Made by a program: the position numbers and the translations under genes. The notes beneath the pieces were generated by a model. That model ran no database searches and was not told the origin of the DNA. It saw only the letters and a program-made list of their open reading frames with translations. From the NCBI GenBank assembly GCA_046760785.1, contig JBHIET010000062.1, positions 1 to 20,077 on the forward strand: a stretch of 20,077 bases of DNA, in the 5' to 3' direction. This document shows, in pieces, positions 13,678 to 20,077 of this stretch (position 1 is its first letter; each line of letters begins with the position of its first letter). Origin of the DNA: JBHIET01 sp046760785. Lineage in GTDB: Bacteria > Chloroflexota > Anaerolineae > B4-G1.

Positions 13678-15455
13678 TCCGTCCCTTCCTCCGGCGGCTC
13701 GTAGCCAGGGCCGTAGTGGTAGGCAGCCCGGCGGGGGGCGTAGCGGCTCACGAAGGTGTCATTGTAGAGCAAATTGCCCGTCGCGTCGTAGACCCGCCGT
13801 TCAATCGTTGCCGTCAACCCGTCCACCGCCGACTGCCAGCGGATCACCGTCTCCGGCTCCAACTTCTCGTCCAACTGGTAGATGGGCGGGTCGGGCTCAA
13901 TCTCCTCGCTGATCTCCGGCCCCTCTTTCTCCACCCGCCGCCCATCGCCGGTGGAGTAGAAGCGGAAGGCCAGCCGGTGCGCCGTTTCCTCGACCTCGGT
14001 TTCGATCAGCAGCGGGGTTGGCCGGTCGTTAGTGAACTTGAAGTCCACCAGCGGCGAATAGACAGTGGCGTCCATCCCCACGCCTGCCCCCATCAACTCG
14101 TAGTAGCCCACCCGATGCTGGTGGTACCAGCGCTCGACGATGGGGTAGCCGCCCCAGAAAGCAGCGCGGAAGGCGGTGGTAGAAACCTGGCAGATGCCAC
14201 CGCCGACCTCAATGGCCAGTTGCTCGCCAGCCGTGATGTAGGATTCGTCGTATCCCGCCTCAGCGCTCACCTCTCCCAGGTAGTGGTTGAAGGAGAAGGT
14301 CTCCCCTGGCGCGACCACGATACCATCAAATCTGCTTGCCGCCAGCCGGATGTTGTGATCCCGCCCAGAGGGAGAGCCGATGAAGTAGGAATCCCCTTCG
14401 GCCACCAGTTCGACGATCCCCAACTCCCCGGCAGTGGCGGTGTCAGGATAGGGGGGCGGGATGGCCTGTGTGACGAGGAAGACGTAGCGGTTGCCCGCCG
14501 CCAGTTCTTGCACGATGTGCATCGTGCTTGCTCCCACATCGAGCGCACGGCCTTCTGCACTGGGACTGATGGGCTCCAATTGGCCCGTCTCCTCGTCGAA
14601 GTGGAAGCGCGCGTCCACCGGCTCAATCGCCAGCGCGGGGGCCAGTTCCTCCAGGTAGGCCCGCAGCGCGCTCTCGTCCAGCGCGGCGTGCAACGCCCCT
14701 CCCTCCGCCCGCACCACCAGCATCGTGGCCAGTCGCTCCGGCGACAGAATCCAGGGGCCGGGGTCGCCCTCGCGAGGGTCGGCGAGGACGAGCGTGAGCG
14801 GGCCGTCCAGGAGCGCCTCGGCCTCGGCGCGGGCCGGCTCGGCGTCGGCGATGGGGGGCGCGATCTCCCGCACGACCAGGTCCACCTCGGCCGGGGCCAA
14901 CCGGGTCACGACCGGGGTCAGCGACGCCAGCGTCGCCTCCACGTCCAGGTAGCGGCCGGGTCGGGCCGGCTCGACGACCGGGGTGACGCCATCCAGAGCA
15001 AGGGAGGCATCGGCAGGGGGGAGGTTGATTTCCTCGGCCAGCGTCTCCAGGTAGAGCCGCGCCACGCGCTCGTCGTAGACGGCGACGGGGGGCAGGTCGA
15101 GGCCGAGCAGGAGCAATTCCAGGTGAGCCAGCAGGTTGCCCGCCCAGGAGAACTCTCGCCCCAGGCGGTAGGCCGGCGCTACTGTGGCCTGCGGGTCGAG
15201 CCGGAGCCCCAGGTCGGTGGGCCGGACGGCCCAGGAGCGGTCCGGGCCGCGCAGGGTCACCAGCGGCGTATCGAGTCCCAGGCGGTGCTCCAACGCGGTG
15301 GCCGCCTCCTCGGGCCGCATTCCGCCCACATCCACGCCCCAGACGTGCACGCCCGGGTAGATGCGCTCGGCGTGGTACAGTTGAAAGGCCGCCACCGAGC
15401 CAAGCAGGAGGATGAGGATAGCGCACAAAAGAAAACGGAGGAGGCGGACAATCAT
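13674..15455 (-). CDS. VanW-family membrane-anchored protein with PG-binding domains
   Basis: The protein has about 593 residues, with one N-terminal membrane segment (LLRFLLCAILILLLGSVAAF, cytoplasm to outside) followed by two repeats resembling the peptidoglycan-binding PF12229 domain, starting around GVHVWGVDVGGMRPEEAATAL. A VanW domain follows (GETFSFNHYLGEVSAEAGY, then GGGICQVSTTAF and HQHRVGYY). The C-terminal 100 residues resemble a G5-like extension (PETVIRWQSAVDGLTATIERRVYDATGNLLY). VanW proteins occur in vancomycin-resistance clusters but their reaction is unknown; most are envelope proteins of uncertain role. No other van gene is here. The start is ambiguous: ATG 15455 gives a compact signal anchor, while GTG 15488 adds 11 residues; neither has a good ribosome binding site. 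Confidence 0.92.
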   Translation of the reverse strand: MIVRLLRFLLCAILILLLGSVAAFQLYHAERIYPGVHVWGVDVGGMRPEEAATALEHRLGLDTPLVTLRGPDRSWAVRPTDLGLRLDPQATVAPAYRLGREFSWAGNLLAHLELLLLGLDLPPVAVYDERVARLYLETLAEEINLPPADASLALDGVTPVVEPARPGRYLDVEATLASLTPVVTRLAPAEVDLVVREIAPPIADAEPARAEAEALLDGPLTLVLADPREGDPGPWILSPERLATMLVVRAEGGALHAALDESALRAYLEELAPALAIEPVDARFHFDEETGQLEPISPSAEGRALDVGASTMHIVQELAAGNRYVFLVTQAIPPPYPDTATAGELGIVELVAEGDSYFIGSPSGRDHNIRLAASRFDGIVVAPGETFSFNHYLGEVSAEAGYDESYITAGEQLAIEVGGGICQVSTTAFRAAFWGGYPIVERWYHQHRVGYYELMGAGVGMDATVYSPLVDFKFTNDRPTPLLIETEVEETAHRLAFRFYSTGDGRRVEKEGPEISEEIEPDPPIYQLDEKLEPETVIRWQSAVDGLTATIERRVYDATGNLLYNDTFVSRYAPRRAAYHYGPGYEPPEEGTE

Positions 15456-15523
15456 TGTTGAGATCGCGAGACTGCACCCACTTACCACAGGAGAACTTCG
15501 GCGTCGCTCCGATGACTGGAAGA

Positions 15524-15552
15524 ACTATACCCGAACTGGTGCAAACAGGCAA
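15524..15552 (-). promoter_or_regulatory. Promoter of the VanW / CoA-transferase operon
   Basis: On the minus strand, TTGCCT (15547-15552) and TATAGT (15524-15529) have a 17-base spacer, with a start near 15517. Confidence 0.6.
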
Positions 15553-15700
15553 GTGGGAGTACAGGTTGCCGGACGAAGTGAACGCCGGGCAGCGGTCATA
15601 GCCGGGGCCCGGCGCTCGTCTCTGGGCAAAGTCTCGTGGCGCTTATTAGCAGGTCCCGGCCGCCAGGATGGTTACCTCCATGCGCGAATGTCCCTGACGA

Positions 15701-16015
15701 TCAAGGTGGTGGCATCGGTGTTGGCACAGAAACAGAGGAGAAGATCGATCCGCGCACAGGGGCAAGGAACAGCACCAGGCCAGCAAGGGTAAGGATAACG
15801 AAAGTCCCAGCGACAACAGCGGCTATAGCAACTGCGCGGACAACCGGTGTCTTGCCTTGTCGGTAGGCAACGATGCCACCCGCGATCAACGCTACACCGA
15901 GCGGTAGTGCGGCAAGCGGCACAATGAATGCAAGGGGGACACTCAGAAAAGTGAGCAGGGCAAGCCCCCACATTACTCTGCGCTGCTTGACAACCCTTGT
16001 GTTTCCAGTAGCCAT
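15701..16015 (-). CDS. Small membrane protein, function unknown
   Basis: The 104-residue protein has a basic N-terminus (MATGNTRVVKQRR) and three or so hydrophobic helices (VMWGLALLTFLSVPLAFIV, LAALPLGVALIAGGIVAY, AVAIAAVVAGTFVILTLAGL) with a Pro-rich tail. AGGAGG lies 7 bases before the ATG. I do not recognise the family. It is the last gene of the leftward secreted-protein cluster, about 150 bases after the lipoprotein gene. Confidence 0.75.
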   Translation of the reverse strand: MATGNTRVVKQRRVMWGLALLTFLSVPLAFIVPLAALPLGVALIAGGIVAYRQGKTPVVRAVAIAAVVAGTFVILTLAGLVLFLAPVRGSIFSSVSVPTPMPPP

Positions 16016-16163
16016 CGCGTCCTCCTCGAGTTCAGACAGGTCATGTCATGCCTTGCTCTTACCGGGCGGCATTCTGCACTTTGAAAACTGAACAGGGTGT
16101 CTTTCAGCCCGCCAACAGGCTTGTCAGGGTTCTTTTCGAGCCTTTCTTGACAACCAGATGCCG

Positions 16164-17255
16164 CTACCGGGCGACAATTGCGATGCGTGGAGAAGCGTGT
16201 ACAAATGGACTAGCGACCTCTCTGTGCAGAATTGAACGATACGGATCGGTAACCCAGATCCATTGGTATTGGTGTAGTCCAGGCTCCTCAGGGACATCAA
16301 GTTCTATGTCCAAAATCGCCTCTTCACCAGCCTCCGCGTGTACAATCAACACCTCCTGACCGCTAATCCCAACCTGGTGGAAATTCAGGAATGCGACAAT
16401 CCCATAATCTAGGGGAGCGTGCCCCTCGCAGTTTGATACCCACGCTTGAAGTGGGTAGGCCTCTCCAGCGATCGCTTCTGCTACATATAATTGCCGGTGA
16501 AAGGGGTGGGAGTCACGCATTGTGGTGACATCAGCGAAGAGCACACCAAAACCGGTCGTAACGTCAGGTGGAGGTGGTGCACCGACTACGTCTGGCTCGA
16601 GCGTGCGTGTTGGTCTTTCTGAACTGCCCACGATGATTACGGCACGGCTGCCGTTGATGTGACCACCCAAATTCATCCTAAAGTCCTCATCTACAGTACA
16701 GTTGTAAGGATCTCGAAAAGCTATAAGGAATAGATCATGAGCACCCAATTTTCCCACGTCTAGATGGAACGGGATTTCCAAGTCTGTCCAGGGTGGGACT
16801 GTTACCTGGTGGAGCAAACCGGGCTTACCATCTAACTCAAACTCAACCTGACGGTAATCCAGCACAATCGTCACCAGAAAGGTCTCGGGTTCAGGACTAT
16901 GGTTGAGGAGACCCAAGAGAAGTATCAGAGGTGTACCAGATTCGATGCGTATCTCATCTGTTTGAGGACGCTCGGAGCATGGCTTATCCTGATCTTCTGG
17001 CCGTACAAAACTAGTGCCATACACACCGCGTACCCCGTCCGGGATGTGGATTCCAGGCATCACAAATTCCTCGGATTTGTTAGATGCAACATTTTGAGTG
17101 AGATCATCATGCACGGTGACGTCGGATACGCGGCAGGTATTGGGATCCGTCCGCCAAGACGGAGTGGTTTGTGCACTCGGAGATTGGCATGCGACGAATG
17201 CACTCAAGAGAGCGCATGCTGCAAATACAAACTTCAGACGAAGTGCATGTTTCAT
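16164..17255 (-). CDS. Predicted lipoprotein with two related beta-rich domains
   Basis: This 363-residue exported protein starts MKHALRLKFVFAACALLSAFVAC, a lipoprotein signal with lipobox FVAC. The mature part has two similar segments, apparently an internal duplication. Around 110-195 are FLVTIVLDYRQVEF, LHQVTVPPWTDLEIPFHLDV and LFLIAFRDPY; around 270-345 are YGIVAFLNFHQVGI, EEAILDIELDVPEEPG and QYQWIWVTDPY. Each looks like an immunoglobulin-like beta sandwich. The family is unknown to me. The ribosome binding site is poor (GAGG directly abuts the ATG); an in-frame ATG at 17303 would fall in the large hairpin upstream. It is probably envelope-attached and part of the same cluster as the cysteine peptidase. 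Confidence 0.8.
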   Translation of the reverse strand: MKHALRLKFVFAACALLSAFVACQSPSAQTTPSWRTDPNTCRVSDVTVHDDLTQNVASNKSEEFVMPGIHIPDGVRGVYGTSFVRPEDQDKPCSERPQTDEIRIESGTPLILLLGLLNHSPEPETFLVTIVLDYRQVEFELDGKPGLLHQVTVPPWTDLEIPFHLDVGKLGAHDLFLIAFRDPYNCTVDEDFRMNLGGHINGSRAVIIVGSSERPTRTLEPDVVGAPPPPDVTTGFGVLFADVTTMRDSHPFHRQLYVAEAIAGEAYPLQAWVSNCEGHAPLDYGIVAFLNFHQVGISGQEVLIVHAEAGEEAILDIELDVPEEPGLHQYQWIWVTDPYRSILHREVASPFVHASPRIAIVAR

Positions 17256-17286
17256 CCTCGTTTCTACCAATGTGATGACACATAAC

Positions 17287-17321
17287 GCTATTCCAGGGGA
17301 CACGATGTCCCCTGGAATAGC
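17287..17321 (-). terminator. 16-bp perfect hairpin between two genes of the secreted-protein cluster
   Basis: Positions 17287-17302 pair perfectly with 17306-17321 around a 3-base CGA loop, a very stable stem. It lies after the stop of the upstream gene (17353) and 32 bases before the lipoprotein ATG. No T-tract follows on either strand, so it may be an mRNA-stability or attenuation hairpin rather than a simple terminator. Confidence 0.55.
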
Positions 17322-17352
17322 AGCTCTTCACGCCGTGATAGCGATGGCGGTA

Positions 17353-17772
17353 TCAGAACCAGCCTGTATCCTCTGTCTCGAAGGATTGGTCGCGATAACC
17401 CGGCGTATGGAAACTGTGCCACGAATGAGCAATGTAGTACTGTTGTCCACCCCAGGTGGGCATGCTCGTATTGCAGTGAGCGAAATGGCCCGATGTAGGG
17501 TCGTGGCAACTGTCATACCATCCATGGCCAGACCACTTGATCGCACCATCGGCCCTGATCATTTCCTCATACAGGTCAGAACCACTGGTATGCGATCCGT
17601 AGACAGTCGCGCTCATTTCGTAAATATCGGTCGAGCCTGAGCGATATAGCCTCAGTGGATTAATACCGCCCAATGCAGACTCTGGCTGCACAGGCTTGGA
17701 GACAACGGCGTCAGGCCCGAAGACCTTGTATCCTCCAACACCCGGCACAAGACCTGGGACGCTTGGCCCCAC
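17353..17772 (-). CDS. Hypothetical protein, probably the 3' part of an interrupted gene
   Basis: The open frame from GTG 17772 encodes 139 residues rich in Gly, Ser, His and Tyr (YRSGSTDIYEMSATVYGSHT, then WSGHGWYDSCHDPTSGHFAHC with two Cys), typical of a secreted protein, but it has no signal peptide. The same frame is open further upstream to a TGA at 17815-17817. Before that TGA, still in frame, an ATG at 17838 has GGGAGG just before it. One stop codon therefore seems to separate a good start from the body of the gene. The codon may be a nonsense mutation. I do not recognise the family. Confidence 0.45.
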   Translation of the reverse strand: MGPSVPGLVPGVGGYKVFGPDAVVSKPVQPESALGGINPLRLYRSGSTDIYEMSATVYGSHTSGSDLYEEMIRADGAIKWSGHGWYDSCHDPTSGHFAHCNTSMPTWGGQQYYIAHSWHSFHTPGYRDQSFETEDTGWF

Positions 17773-17855
17773 ATCCGGCAGGATTCGAGTGCCCTTGTGA
17801 TGATACTGTCGCTCTCAGCACTGCACGATTCTTGCCATCTTCCTCCCAGCCCGCA

Positions 17856-18524
17856 TCACGGGGGCGTCGGCGTACTTCGCAATACGCCAAATTCGCCCTC
17901 CCATACCTCATCTCCCCAAACCCATACCCGGGCGATCACCTCATCATAGCGCCGCACCCGTATCAACCACACCTCCGCCGGGCGGCCGCAGAAAAACGGT
18001 GGGTCAATGGTGGCATCGGCATACCGGGATAGAAAGTCTTGCGCTCGCTCCAGCGCCTCCTCGGCTGTGGGTGGATCGGGGAAGTGCTGAAGGGGCCTAC
18101 CGAACGTGCCGAAGCGCACGATCTCCCCTGTCTCTACATCCGCATCCACAGCACCGATGATGTACCCGCCATGGTGCAGGAGGAACTTCCAGTAAGCAGG
18201 TTGACCGTCCTGGTCGTAGACCAGAAGCGGTTCGTCCAACTGGGCCTCGGTCCAATGTGGATACATTTCGGGGAATTCCTGGACGGCAATCTCGATGATG
18301 GCCTGGACGTTGTCCAAGACATCCGACATCTCGGCTCGGTGTGGGGGTGCTGTAGGAGTATCCACTGGCTGTATCTCCTCCTGCGCTTGGCGACGCATCT
18401 GGCCCCAAACAAGGACCACACCGCCCATAAGCACAAGGCCCAGTGCAGCAAGCAGAACGAACCGCTTGGTGCGACTTCCGGGCACACTGTGTGGTGCAAT
18501 ATCCTTGCTAGTGGACCCTGACAT
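17856..18524 (-). CDS. Membrane-anchored protein with PepSY-like domain
   Basis: About 222 residues from ATG 18524, which overlaps the end of the cysteine-peptidase gene by 17 bases. A basic stretch (SRTKR) precedes one membrane helix (FVLLAALGLVLMGGVVLVWG, about 22-41); the rest is outside. The outer region has YDQDGQPAYWKFLLHHGGYI and AVDADVETGEIVRFG, which resemble a PepSY-type fold (strand, then D-x-x-TGEI), followed by EEALERAQDFLSRYADA and a tail ending in STPTPP. PepSY domains often inhibit proteases, so it might restrain the adjacent peptidase; this is inference from position. An alternative in-frame start at 18635 lies inside the peptidase gene. Confidence 0.75.
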   Translation of the reverse strand: MSGSTSKDIAPHSVPGSRTKRFVLLAALGLVLMGGVVLVWGQMRRQAQEEIQPVDTPTAPPHRAEMSDVLDNVQAIIEIAVQEFPEMYPHWTEAQLDEPLLVYDQDGQPAYWKFLLHHGGYIIGAVDADVETGEIVRFGTFGRPLQHFPDPPTAEEALERAQDFLSRYADATIDPPFFCGRPAEVWLIRVRRYDEVIARVWVWGDEVWEGEFGVLRSTPTPP

Positions 18525-19578
18525 AGTCCGTTTCTGGACTGGAAGCGCGGTTTTCCCAGTATGCATAGCCTTGGCCAATTGGCCACGGATCGTTGATGCG
18601 GGCATATTGTTCATGGCTAAACGTCCAATAGCCAATGAGGGCTCGAGAGTGCGCCCCAGCGATGGAGTGGAAAGGATAGTTGTCGTTGATTTCGTTCCTC
18701 ACGGTACCAAAGTATGCTTTGTGCTGAGTGAGAGAGGCCCAAAAGCCCAGAAGGTTCCAGCCAGGAGCAATGTTGCTTAGTGGTGTTCCGCATGGATCCA
18801 TAGTTGTCCCAAACACAGCCGCCAATGAATCCTGGCTACGCTTATAGCCCGTGCGATACTTATAGATCATCTGCGCCGTAGCAGGGACACAGTGGCATGC
18901 GTTGTCCTGACCATAGAGCGGAACGTTCAGCACTTTCTTGTTGGTGCCCAGAACACCCAGTCCTTGCTTCTGTACCCGGTCATCCAGGTGTTCGCGTAGA
19001 GTCTCCCACGTCCGCATGGACTCCCGCAGGTTGTCAGGATTAAGCATAGTCACCAAGGGAAGAACTTCATCAGGTGGCACGATTCGCCGGGTAGTCACGT
19101 CTACCAACAGCTGGTCGGTTACACCCTCCCGACGGAAGGTCAGAGCAAAGGCCCGCTTGGGGAATTCGTAGTACACCATTTCGGTCTCTACGATTTCGAC
19201 TTTGCCAAGCGTTTGAGTTGCGATCTCGTGAGCTTCAGCCGCCCGTCGGTTCAGGTCGAGCAATACGGTCGAGGTGGACACTGTGTGAAAAGGCACCCCC
19301 ATTGACTTCTTGGCCCAGATTTGCACCAGCCCCACCGGACGGCCGTCGTTCTCGACCGTCACGTCGTACAAGACCGGATCACCCGTTGCATCTCGTACAA
19401 GCGTGACCGCGCCGACAGTCGCTCCTTGCCATGATTGGAACTCCCCTGTGTTGTTAGCAAGGACAAAGTCGCGGATTTCAAGAGAGGCATAGTGGGCAGC
19501 TTCCTCCGGGGACCACAAGTCTCCCCATTCTGTGCCTGCGGGTATGCCATCTTGACATAGTGGCTCCTGGGCCATCAT
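18508..19578 (-). CDS. Papain-like (C39/AvrRpt2-type) cysteine peptidase, secreted
   Basis: The 356-residue frame has an N-terminal PepSY-like pro-region (about 50-170, including LYDVTVENDGRPVGLVQIWA) and a C-terminal papain-like domain (about 215-335). In VPLYGQDNACHCVPATAQMI, Gln224 fits the oxyanion-hole residue and Cys230 the nucleophile. GAHSRALIGYW provides the His (310) and INDPWP the Asn/Asp (329/330). The fold matches C39-like / PF12385-type peptidases. The frame lacks a signal peptide at ATG 19578, but a perfect one lies one frame away at 19648-19580, so the true gene probably starts at GTG 19648 and has suffered a 1-base indel. It is the first gene of the leftward cluster; the substrate is unknown. 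Confidence 0.85.
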   Translation of the reverse strand: MMAQEPLCQDGIPAGTEWGDLWSPEEAAHYASLEIRDFVLANNTGEFQSWQGATVGAVTLVRDATGDPVLYDVTVENDGRPVGLVQIWAKKSMGVPFHTVSTSTVLLDLNRRAAEAHEIATQTLGKVEIVETEMVYYEFPKRAFALTFRREGVTDQLLVDVTTRRIVPPDEVLPLVTMLNPDNLRESMRTWETLREHLDDRVQKQGLGVLGTNKKVLNVPLYGQDNACHCVPATAQMIYKYRTGYKRSQDSLAAVFGTTMDPCGTPLSNIAPGWNLLGFWASLTQHKAYFGTVRNEINDNYPFHSIAGAHSRALIGYWTFSHEQYARINDPWPIGQGYAYWENRASSPETDYVRVH

Positions 19579-19648
19579 TATACCAGGGCCAGGCGCTCAG
19601 CAACAGCGCCAGCAACACGAACACCGAAACGAACTTGACCTTACGCAC
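19579..19648 (-). other. Out-of-frame signal peptide of the cysteine peptidase
   Basis: GTG 19648 follows AGGAGG by 7 bases and encodes VRKVKFVSVFVLLALLLSA, a textbook Sec signal peptide. The frame then runs on into non-protein-like sequence. Deleting one base near 19590-19600 joins it smoothly to GPGIMMAQEPLCQDG of the peptidase frame. It may be a genuine frameshift or a sequencing error. Confidence 0.7.
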
Positions 19649-19700
19649 TTTCGCACCTCCTGTGGTTGATGTACTCACCGCTCTCCCCGGTGGCACCTCT

Positions 19701-19730
19701 AATCTACCACAGGATGAGATGCTCTGTCAA
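19701..19730 (-). promoter_or_regulatory. Promoter of the cysteine-peptidase cluster
   Basis: On the minus strand, TTGACA (19725-19730), an 18-base spacer and TAGATT (19701-19706) with TGG before the -10. The start near 19694 gives a leader of about 46 bases to GTG 19648. Confidence 0.65.
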
Positions 19731-19751
19731 CGGCGGATACGCCAGTTTTGC

Positions 19752-19795
19752 CCCTGGATCTTTCGCCAGGGTATCCCCTGGCGGATCCGCCAGGG
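19752..19795. repeat. Tandem CCCTGG...CCAGGG hairpins
   Basis: Two copies of a palindromic unit lie 24 bases apart: an imperfect one at 19752-19771 and a perfect 20-base palindrome at 19776-19795. They lie between the LuxR gene stop and the cluster promoter. They may terminate the LuxR transcript, although there is no T-tract, or bind a dimeric regulator. Confidence 0.6.
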
Positions 19796-19815
19796 TACTT
19801 CAAAGCGGTCTCCTC

Positions 19816-20077
19816 TTACTCTGACACGTCCAACCACCCCCGCCGTATGCCCTCCACCACCGCTTCGACCCGGTTGTCCACCCCCAATCGGGCAAACAGG
19901 TTCTCCAGGTGAAACCGCACGGTCCGTTCAGCGATGTCCAATTCCTGGGCGATGTGCACATTCGTCCACCCCCGCGCCAGCAGCCGCAGCACCTCCACCT
20001 CCCGCTCCGTCAGCCCCGCCACCCCAGGGGGCACCGCCGCCTCCCCCCGCACCCAGGCGGCCACCTTCGCCATCACC
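19816..20077 (-). CDS. LuxR-family HTH regulator, C-terminal part
   Basis: Only the last 86 or so residues are in the window. They contain a complete LuxR/FixJ HTH: GLTEREVEVLRLLARGWTN, then IAQELDIAERTVRFHLENLF and ARLGVDNRVEAVVEGIRRGW. This domain binds promoter DNA as a dimer. The frame is open to the window edge, and ATGs near the edge (20068-20073) are probably internal. The sensor or receiver part lies outside, so the signal is unknown. It is transcribed toward the cysteine-peptidase cluster, whose promoter begins about 85 bases beyond its stop, and could regulate it. Confidence 0.9.
   Translation of the reverse strand, partial: VMAKVAAWVRGEAAVPPGVAGLTEREVEVLRLLARGWTNVHIAQELDIAERTVRFHLENLFARLGVDNRVEAVVEGIRRGWLDVSE

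Noticed and set aside
13674..15455. VanW-family gene taken as evidence of vancomycin resistance
   Set aside because: No vanH/A/X/R/S genes are nearby, and VanW-domain proteins are widespread in bacteria without resistance clusters.
13716..15461. Long open frame of about 580 codons on the plus strand opposite the VanW-family gene
   Set aside because: It is antisense to a convincing gene and its translation is Arg/Gln/Gly-rich with no domain signal.

Overview
The window is GC-rich and densely coded, with strong Shine-Dalgarno sites (AGGAGG) and sigma-70-type promoters. The gene mix points to Chloroflexota, probably an Anaerolineae-like lineage: a LysM/M23 lipoprotein, a VanW-family protein, a GAF-GAF histidine kinase, a four-helix-bundle S23-type protein and a small HTH protein of the type I associate with that phylum. 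This assignment is inference; there is no rRNA to confirm it.

Layout. 1-9.4 kb is mostly metabolic and envelope genes. They are psuG (-), a tandem RNase H protein whose second domain has lost its catalytic residues (+), a LysM/M23 lipoprotein (+), a conserved hypothetical (-), a small four-helix-bundle gene (-), a lone xanthine-dehydrogenase-type molybdenum subunit (-) and, divergent from it, a soluble GAF-GAF histidine kinase (+). 9.4-12.3 kb is an accessory island next to tRNA-Asp. It holds nested inverted repeats, a broken IS1634-type transposase, and a leftward series of small overlapping genes behind a near-consensus promoter. That series includes a gene with two apparent compensating frameshifts and a membrane-protein start cut off at the transposase remnant. 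An excisionase-like HTH gene, a 9-bp repeat array and a terminator lie between this series and the tRNA. 12.3-15.6 kb is tRNA-Asp plus a translationally coupled VanW / CaiB-BaiF operon. 15.7-19.7 kb is a leftward cluster of exported or membrane proteins: a C39/AvrRpt2-like cysteine peptidase with its signal peptide one frame off, a membrane-anchored protein overlapping it, a small ORF behind an in-frame stop, a lipoprotein with two related domains and a small membrane protein. The window ends inside a LuxR-type regulator.

The most unusual signal is repeat invasion. The four-helix-bundle gene sits between two inverted arrays of an 8-bp unit, and these arrays supply the stop codon of that gene and the last residues of the xanthine dehydrogenase subunit. 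Two further short, repeat-like inserts lie in frame inside the same dehydrogenase. I found no CRISPR array and no complete, recognisable defence system.
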